In this document: piece after piece, positions 57,596 to 64,000 of the stretch | How positions within the stretch are numbered: the first letter of the stretch is position 1 | Layout of the letters: each line of letters begins with the position of its first letter | NCBI RefSeq assembly: GCF_963583255.1 | Contig: NC_084819.1 | Span: forward strand, 11,533,471 to 11,597,470 | Source: Pyrus communis | Taxonomy: Eukaryota > Streptophyta > Magnoliopsida > Rosales > Rosaceae | Direction of reading: 5' to 3' | Length of the DNA: 64,000 nucleotides | Position numbers and translations under genes: made by a program | The notes under the pieces: model-generated | Told to the model about the DNA's origin: nothing | Database searches by the model: none | Seen by the model: only the letters and a program-made list of their open reading frames with translations

Positions 57596-59214
57596 CCTAA
57601 CAAATAAAATAACAATGCACATTAATAAATCACAACCATAGTTCAACATATATCCAAATTCCAATCAATAAAGCACAATAACACATATCCAATTCAAATG
57701 CAATAACATTAACATATTCAATATAAAACCATTTCTCTTAATATAAAACCATTTTTCAAATATGTAATAGTTAACAATGTTTTGAAGATAAGTTATCAAT
57801 AAAACTGCTGCAGGACGTCGTCTAAAGCTAATGCAGTTTTATTGATAACTTAAGTCTGAAGCTGATGCAGTTTCACTGAAGAATACCTTAACCTCAGAAG
57901 CTGGATTCCCAAATTGGTAGTGCTCCTCTTTTGCTTTGTTGTATCGTTCAATTACTAATTTTATGCTGTATATGGACAACAAAAGAAAATTGATATATCA
58001 TGGTAACATTTTAGACTAACTTTTTAATCCACTTCCCCGCAATCAATATGTTTTTAATCCATATTCTGAGTCCAATACTAATCAACACCATTTACAACCC
58101 ACGGCCTTCATCCCCTCACCCAAAAGGAATATAAAACAAACAAAGAAAGAAGCGAAATGCCTTGGTCTGTTTGAATGCATATGACCCAGATTTCATATAT
58201 TTAACACAAACAAGGGAACAACAACAGCAGCTTGTACCACACTCCATTAACTTTCTTTCGAATATTAGCCCATAACTAAACAAAACCTTAACAAAATGTG
58301 CCTTGACGTGCAAACAATTTCCATTTTATAACCCCATCCATTCCAATAAATTTAAATTACATAATCACACGCAATTAAATATGCTAAGAATAATTATAAA
58401 AACTTATTAATTAATCGAGCTTCCATTTTTATAAAATTATGGAACTGGTGCACCATATATGAATAACCCTAAATCAACTGCAGTGACAAAATTTACGAAA
58501 AGAACAAATGGGCTACTTGAGTACCTCACTAAAATCCATTTGAAAATTTTGTGAAAAGAATGAATGGGGTACTTGAGTACCTCGCCAAAATTTACGAAAA
58601 AGCTCTGATTGTAGAAGGTATTTTACAAAACATTTAAGTCAGGCTCCCTCCCCCCTTTCACCTCTCATATTCCCTCTGTAACCTCTCCGTCGATTCTAAA
58701 TCCCTAATTCCAAAAGCCCTAATTCAGAAACCCTAATTTCAGAAATTCCTAATTCAGAAACCCAATTTCAAATTCTCTAATCGAATTTGGAATCAAACAA
58801 TTTGTATGAACTTTGGTTGAGTTTATTGCAGGAATTTCTTACCTTTTGCAGTGAAGAGGAGTGTGGACTGAGATTGAAAGATCGATTCAGGAGCCGAATT
58901 CGGTGGTTCGGTGAAGGCACAATTTAGGTGGGGAGTGAGGACTAAGAGGAATGAGGACTGCTGTGGGTAGATTTGGGATTCAGGTGACGGATGTAGGAGG
59001 AGAGACAAATCAGCGAGGAGATACTGAGGTGAGGTTAGGTCTGAGAGATTCTGTGTGTGTGACTAAGTGAATGTCGAGAAACCAAGAGAGATAGAGAGTC
59101 AAACACAGGTTGATAACTTCGATTTATATGCAACGGTTAAGATTAAATCTCAACAGAATCCAACGGCTATTAAAATTCTAATTATATATTTAAAATTTAA
59201 ATAATATATATATT
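57596..59214. other. 5' region of the hAT element
   Basis: Untranslated leader and promoter of the transposase gene. It contains a hairpin (57790-57851), an imperfect direct repeat of about 70 bp (aaaatttacgaaaagaacaaa at 58488 and its counterpart near 58545), and ccctaatt repeats at 58695-58770. No second gene is seen. Confidence 0.6.
57790..57851. repeat. Perfect 19-bp inverted repeat with 24-nt loop
   Basis: aagttatcaataaaactgc (57790-57808) is exactly mirrored by gcagttttattgataactt (57833-57851). It lies upstream of the hAT transposase start. Confidence 0.85.
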
Positions 59215-59454
59215 TTTTTCGGTTCGGTTTAGGATTACCGAAATCCCAAAAACTTGAGACCGATTCCCATACCAAAATGTCGGGATCGGTTCGGTATTGG
59301 GTACCGAAATTTTCGGGAATTTCAGTTTGGGAATTTTTCGGTTTGGTTTGGTATTTTTGGGATTTTTTTCCAGCCCTAATTGAAATCTTCACTACTATTG
59401 AATATATTAATAATTTTAAATTTGTCTAAGTTTAGACAAGAGTAATCTACAAAT

Positions 59455-60764
59455 AATATTCTAAAATATAAATAATATTGTAGGCATAATTTACTGAACA
59501 ATTATAAAGGCCATATAGAGAGAGAGGATGCGGCATAGAGAGAAAAAGAGAGATGTGTAATTGTGAGGTGTGTTCTATTCCATCCCATTGTGCCTTTATT
59601 TATAGTAGTAAGGAAGGTTAATTCCTTACCCTTTTAGGATTACAACTCTAATAGGATATTAACTACTAAAGGGAATATTCAAAGATATCCCTAGATACAC
59701 TAGGATTTACACAATCACATTCCTAATCTAATAAGAATGCAATAACTCCATCTTGAGTGTGTAAATACTCAAGTAAATGGCGTATCAGGTCTTCAACAGT
59801 GTTCTAAAAATTGGCCTAGGTGGCGCCTAAGCGCTGGGCGGTGGAGCTTCAACCCGATTTAGAGCAAAACGTTCAGTTAGGCGGGGAGAACTTAGGCGGC
59901 CACCTAGGCGCTCACTAGGCGCCTTAGGCAGGCTAGGCGGCAGTCTGGGCGGTTTGAATCTAGCTGCAAATCCCAAACTCGCTGCAATTTTTGCAACCGG
60001 ATCTACAACTTTCGATCTCGTATGTAGCAGCAGAGCTCCGACGAATTTCTGCAGCTCTTCTCTGTGAAGAGGAGGGAAGAAAGAGTGTGAAGGGAGGGGG
60101 GATAGAGAGAGTATTAAATATTTCAATCTGTGGTGGCGCAAGTTGGATTTGAGATCCAATTTTGAGGTTCTGAAAGTGAAAAGGCGAAGAAGAAGAACGA
60201 AGATGAGGGATGAGAGAATGCCGAGAGAGAGAGACTGAAAGATTCAATTTTGAGTTTCTAAAAGGGCAAAGAAAGAAGAAGAAATGAAATTTTCTTCTTG
60301 AGTTTCTGAAAGGTCAAAAGCTAGTGATGGGCCCATCTTGGGTGATGTGAAAGAGGTAAGGTGGACAGCTACTTTCATCAGATGGTTTATTATGAAAACC
60401 ACCCACTTGCGTGGGAGTGGGCTTTTTATATTTTAAAAGTTTGGCATGTATATTATATGTATATAAATGTTATATAAATTATAAATTATTAGATAATTTT
60501 TTTTTTCTAGGCAAGCATATTAGAAATGTACATAAAACATTCACATATGTATGTTCTTCTATAAGAAATAACATATTATTCAATAATTATTTACATCTGA
60601 TATAGTAAATTTAATCAATTCATATAATATATAAGAAATTTACCTAAATCCGCCTAGGCCGCCTAGGCACCCCGCCTAGATCCCTCATAACCGCCTAGGC
60701 ACTAAGCGCCAACCCACCGCCCTATTAGCGCCTAGCGTTTTTTAGAACCTTGGTCTTCAGCGAT
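59455..60764 (-). repeat. Copia 3' LTR, interrupted by a hAT MITE
   Basis: On the minus strand the block starts TGAAGACCTGATACG (when the MITE is removed, its start is at 60764) and runs through a TATA-like ctataaataaagg (near 59600) to about 59455. It follows the pol remnant at 61100-64000 in the correct orientation. The end is not fixed because the other LTR is outside the window. Confidence 0.5.
59789..60760. mobile_element. Non-autonomous hAT element (956 bp) with 8-bp TSD
   Basis: Element 59797-60752 starts cagtgttctaaaaa and, read from the other end, caaggttctaaaaa. It is flanked by gtcttcaa (59789-59796) and gtcttcag (60753-60760), a duplication with one mismatch. Both subterminal regions are packed with gcctaggcg-type motifs (59812-59950 and 60650-60735), probably transposase binding repeats. 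The inside holds no transposase; a 110-codon minus frame (59827-60159) is a chance frame across the repeats. Confidence 0.85.
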
Positions 60765-63700
60765 GAAGTAAGTACAATTGATGAAGTCGTCGGCACAATG
60801 AGCGAATGCGAGTCTCAAATCAACGGAAGAATACATAAAAAATAAAACTCACAAAACCTCACTATGGTAAAACCCAAGGTGGGAGAAAAACCCATAGACT
60901 AAGGAGAAAAGTGAGAAGTTGCATTAAGTCAAAACTATACATCTTCTGGATGCGAGTAGAAGAGCTCACAAGGGTATGATTAGCCCAGGATGGGTGTCTC
61001 ATCAAACCTAGTTAGGTAGCAAAATCCAGTGGGAAAAATGCTCCTAATCGTAAGAAAAAAAAGTACATTATTATCAAGTGAGTATACTTCTGGATACTCC
61101 CTTGAGTTTGACAGAACTTCCAAATGACAACTACAAGCATTGCATATGAATAGTTAGGCATACTAATTCATTGGACAAGCTTCTGGAAGGTTGACATCGG
61201 CAGTGACGTTGTGTAGAGGTCGGCAAGGTTGTTTGGGATCGGCTTGCACAACTTCAATCTCCTAATATTTTGCTGATGTAATGCAGATGTAATATGTTTT
61301 GGCGTTGACTTCATTGATGTATTAAGTCTTGGTCGGGTTGATACATACGACATAGTCTTCATGGATCATCGTTGGGACTTAACGATTGATGAAAACAGCA
61401 AGTTTTTCGAATATGCTCAACAAGAACTTCTAACCATGTCTCACTTGTGGCATCGTGAAGTAAGGTGAGTCTTGGAACGTTTCGAAGATTTCTCAACTAA
61501 GGTCATATCGTGGACCTTCAAGATATTGCAATATCCCTTAACGGTAAAGACATAACCGTTTGAGGATTTTGCCTTATGCTGATTTGATAAGTAACCAGCG
61601 GCAGCATAATAAATAAGGCAAGCATCATTCCGAGAATCAAGGGGGTCGGATCCGCTCGAGATGCGTTGGGATTTGCCCAAATTCGTAGTACCTTCAGGAT
61701 ACGTTTTTAATACCAATTCAATGGTTGCGTGTAGGCGTGGTGCTGCATCTTTACCAATAGATCAACAACGAATGAGATGTCTTGTCTAATACAATGAGTT
61801 AAGTACAACGAAGCACAAAGTTGAACTCAGATATGGAATTTCAGATTCCATAACCTCTTCAAGGGTCTCATTTGCATATAAAGTATGGACGATACAGGTA
61901 TACTCAAAGGTAACACTTTCAGGGTGTAGTTCGACTGGTAGACCAAAGTACCGTCAGAACAATGTTTCAACTTCAGGTCAGGGCATAAACGAGTTTCCCA
62001 AGATCCTTCATCTCAAATTCCATTTTCAGATGTGAGGCAGTTTTCTCAAGCTCTTCCAAAGTCTTAGTGAGATTCGTGTTAACGACATAAACTGCAACTT
62101 TAGCAATTCGGAATAAGACTTCATAGTTTAACACGTAAGGGCATTCATTCGTATCCCTAACTGATCAAATAATCACTTAGATGGGTATACCAAATCCGTC
62201 AGATTTTTTCAATCAGTAAGTGAACGCCTCAAACAAGTTAAGAGGGTGTTCCGTGGTTTAGACCTATTTGAACCAGTCCATGTAATTCATCGGGAACTTA
62301 CATATAAATCTTCGTATCTATATCCCCATGGAGAAAACACTAACCACATTTCATAATGCTACTATCAATCACAAGACTTTTGAGAGAAACCTTGCGTCGT
62401 AAGGCGTGCATCATGTCGCATTATTTCATTTATCTTATTACTTTTCCTTTCTCACTTGTAACACAGCAGGGCTACCTTGGACAGTGTAGGAACGATAGGT
62501 CCGAAACACACTTTGGTAAGGAATTTGACCTGGATTGTAATTTCGATTGTCCAATCAGTTCTAGGTTGTCACTTAATCAACGGAACACAGTTCGATATCA
62601 TCGCTTTTCATTTATATCAGTAGCTACCGTATAAGTGAAAACATCATTAATGGTAATCTCATTTCAAGTCCATTAACTCATCCAAACTAGTATACTGGAC
62701 CAAGAACTTCAAGTCTCAAGAGTAATCCGAATTAATCTCATAAAATGGAAATGATTTGAGACAGCGATTAGTATGGATTCATTATTGTGTTGTGTTTTCA
62801 TCTTCTAGGGAAGTGAATCCTATGAACCAAGTGATCTGTTGTGCTCCAGACTAAGATAGATTGATTGGCTATCCACTGGTATACCAGATCATCCAACAGG
62901 GGCGTCCAAACCGTCTAACAGGGGTGGCACACCCTTCGGGGATGTTAACTCGACATCCGTTAAGTACGTTTATCCTTGTAGGCATTTTTGCAACTGGTAT
63001 ATGTTCTCGTCATTTTAGCTAGATCAGAGGAATGTGTCTGAAGTAACATTCTAAAAGCTAGAATTCATCGCACTTGCTTATCACACTTGTGCGATATAGG
63101 GATCGAGATGAGATATAGTGGGCAACGTCCATGCAAATTCACACCGTTTTACAAGAACGTTAGTGTTCTTATCTCCCTTTAAGGGCAGGAAGATTGTCTC
63201 ATTGAATTGATAACCCACAAATGAGCGGTACAAAGATCGCATGCAAGGGCTCTAAGAGAGATAGTGTGAAAAAGAATCATGATCGACAAAGATTCGTATA
63301 TTTCTTTGAGGACCTATGTTGGTACGTTACGGCGGCGCAACTTGGCACATGTAATGCGTACCTAAATGTGTAAATACGAAAAACGTCAGGTTCATAGCCA
63401 GTAACCAACTGTAATGTCGTATAGGTTGGGTAGCAATGGGCCTCAAAGCGAACCAACATAGTTGCGTACAAGATTGCATAGCCCTGGGCAGAAATCGAAA
63501 ACTTGGTACGTTTACCAAGGTTCGGGCGATCATTTAAATTGGGCTTTATGATCGCTGGATGAGGCTATTTGGGGTGAACATGGGAATTCGATGTTTAATT
63601 ATAAACCCAAAAGACATGCAATACTTTATCAAAAAACCGTCGATATAAACTCTCCACCATTATCCAGTCTCCTGGACCTTATGGGATAAGTAGAGTGGTG

Positions 63701-64000
63701 AACCCTTAATTAGCCAGGAGGTTTAGCAGCAATGTGTGTGGACAAACATGTGACCAGTTTGTCGATTTGTCAACCAAAACCATAAGTATTTATATGGTCC
63801 GCATTTTGGTTGGATTAGTCCACATATATTCCCTTGAATCCATTGCAAAAAGAGAGTCATGTCGTATCTTTGCGAGGAATGATATAGAAATCAAATTTCC
63901 CAATGAGCAGGCTTAGCAAAGTGTGCTTGTAGGCACAATATCCTTACTTTGAGTAAGGAGATGCATAGTAGCATTATTGTTCGACCTAAGTGTCCCAAAA
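60765..64000 (-). pseudogene. Heavily decayed copia pol (integrase to RNase H)
   Basis: On the minus strand, with many stops, typical copia pol segments appear in order. The integrase core region lies at 63560-63900 (a FMVLVDKSTNWSHVC-like piece). The integrase C-terminal part is at 63330-63530 (LQLVTGYEPDVF). Reverse transcriptase pieces include FLHGDIDTKIYM (about 62310-62340), KTLEELEKTASHLKMEFEM (about 62010-62070) and SSTAPTRNHW-like sequence (about 61740). RNase H is at 61441-61716 (AAAGYLSNQHKAKSSNGYVF). The end DLFTKALP-like stretch is near 61180. The element continues past the right edge. It is the most decayed copia copy of the window. Confidence 0.8.

Larger units (their letters stand above)
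54338..59386 (-). mobile_element. Complete hAT transposon (5033 bp) with 8-bp TSD attgaaat
   Basis: The 8-mer attgaaat occurs at 54338-54345 and 59379-59386, the duplication size of hAT elements. The element 54346-59378 begins taggaatgg and, read from the other end, tagggctgg. Both ends carry subterminal runs of gttcgg/ccgaa motifs (54350-54500, 59215-59370). It contains a BED-finger hAT transposase gene on the minus strand. This is a complete Ac/SLEEPER-like element by structure, but its gene carries one frameshift and two stops, so it probably can move only with a helper. Confidence 0.9.

Noticed and set aside
58690..58770. ccctaatt repeats as telomeric sequence
   Set aside because: Units are not in register and the same composition is seen in a related hAT relic; better seen as hAT leader sequence.
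59827..60159. 110-codon minus frame in the small hAT element as a gene
   Set aside because: It lies across GC-rich subterminal repeats and shows no domain; chance frame.

Overview
This is plant nuclear DNA from a eudicot: AT-rich, intron-containing genes with GT-AG junctions, plant-type NLR resistance genes, a plant TOP6A gene and many plant transposon families. The style of the repeats makes a woody rosid such as apple or pear (Rosaceae) plausible, but that is inference from general familiarity and not proof. Most of the window is transposon-derived. Only one gene looks fully intact on inspection (TOP6A, 10221-11486, minus strand); one more looks potentially functional (NLR gene A).

Layout, left to right. 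1-5525: 3' part of a decayed Ty3/gypsy element of the Tat type (RNase H and integrase on plus, an extra antisense ORF, a probable 3' LTR). 5605-6705: debris of a subtilase gene. 7630-9064: LINE-like sequences, one with a 14-bp target-site duplication. 9703-9960: frame-shifted remnant of a membrane protein. 10221-11486: TOP6A. 12008-13340: truncated copia element between two copies of a host segment. 13340-19700: mostly unassigned AT-rich DNA with hints of a decayed multi-exon gene. 19731-29008: CC-NB-ARC-LRR gene A, whose two exons are separated by a 5.3-kb intron holding a copia gag remnant and a solo LTR. 30171-39279: tandem repeats, a decayed PIF/Harbinger transposon, a hAT relic, a small MITE and a 968-bp foldback element. 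40271-41868: NLR pseudogene B, split by a MITE. 43827-46180: copia fragments and LTRs. 46187-49627: a copia pol region with only two in-frame stops. 49667-53962: NLR pseudogene C. 54346-59378: a complete but mutated hAT transposon with an 8-bp target-site duplication. 59455-64000: a heavily decayed copia element whose LTR carries a 956-bp non-autonomous hAT insertion.

The three NLR loci lie on the minus strand, share the same exon break just after the GLPL motif and have related upstream regions, so they form a tandem cluster. A keeps all the expected motifs. B and C carry independent disabling lesions. Using the paralogues as references gives the pre-insertion state of some insertions, for example a MITE with a TAA duplication in B. 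The window's interest is in this nested architecture; I see no clear new enzymatic or defence system.
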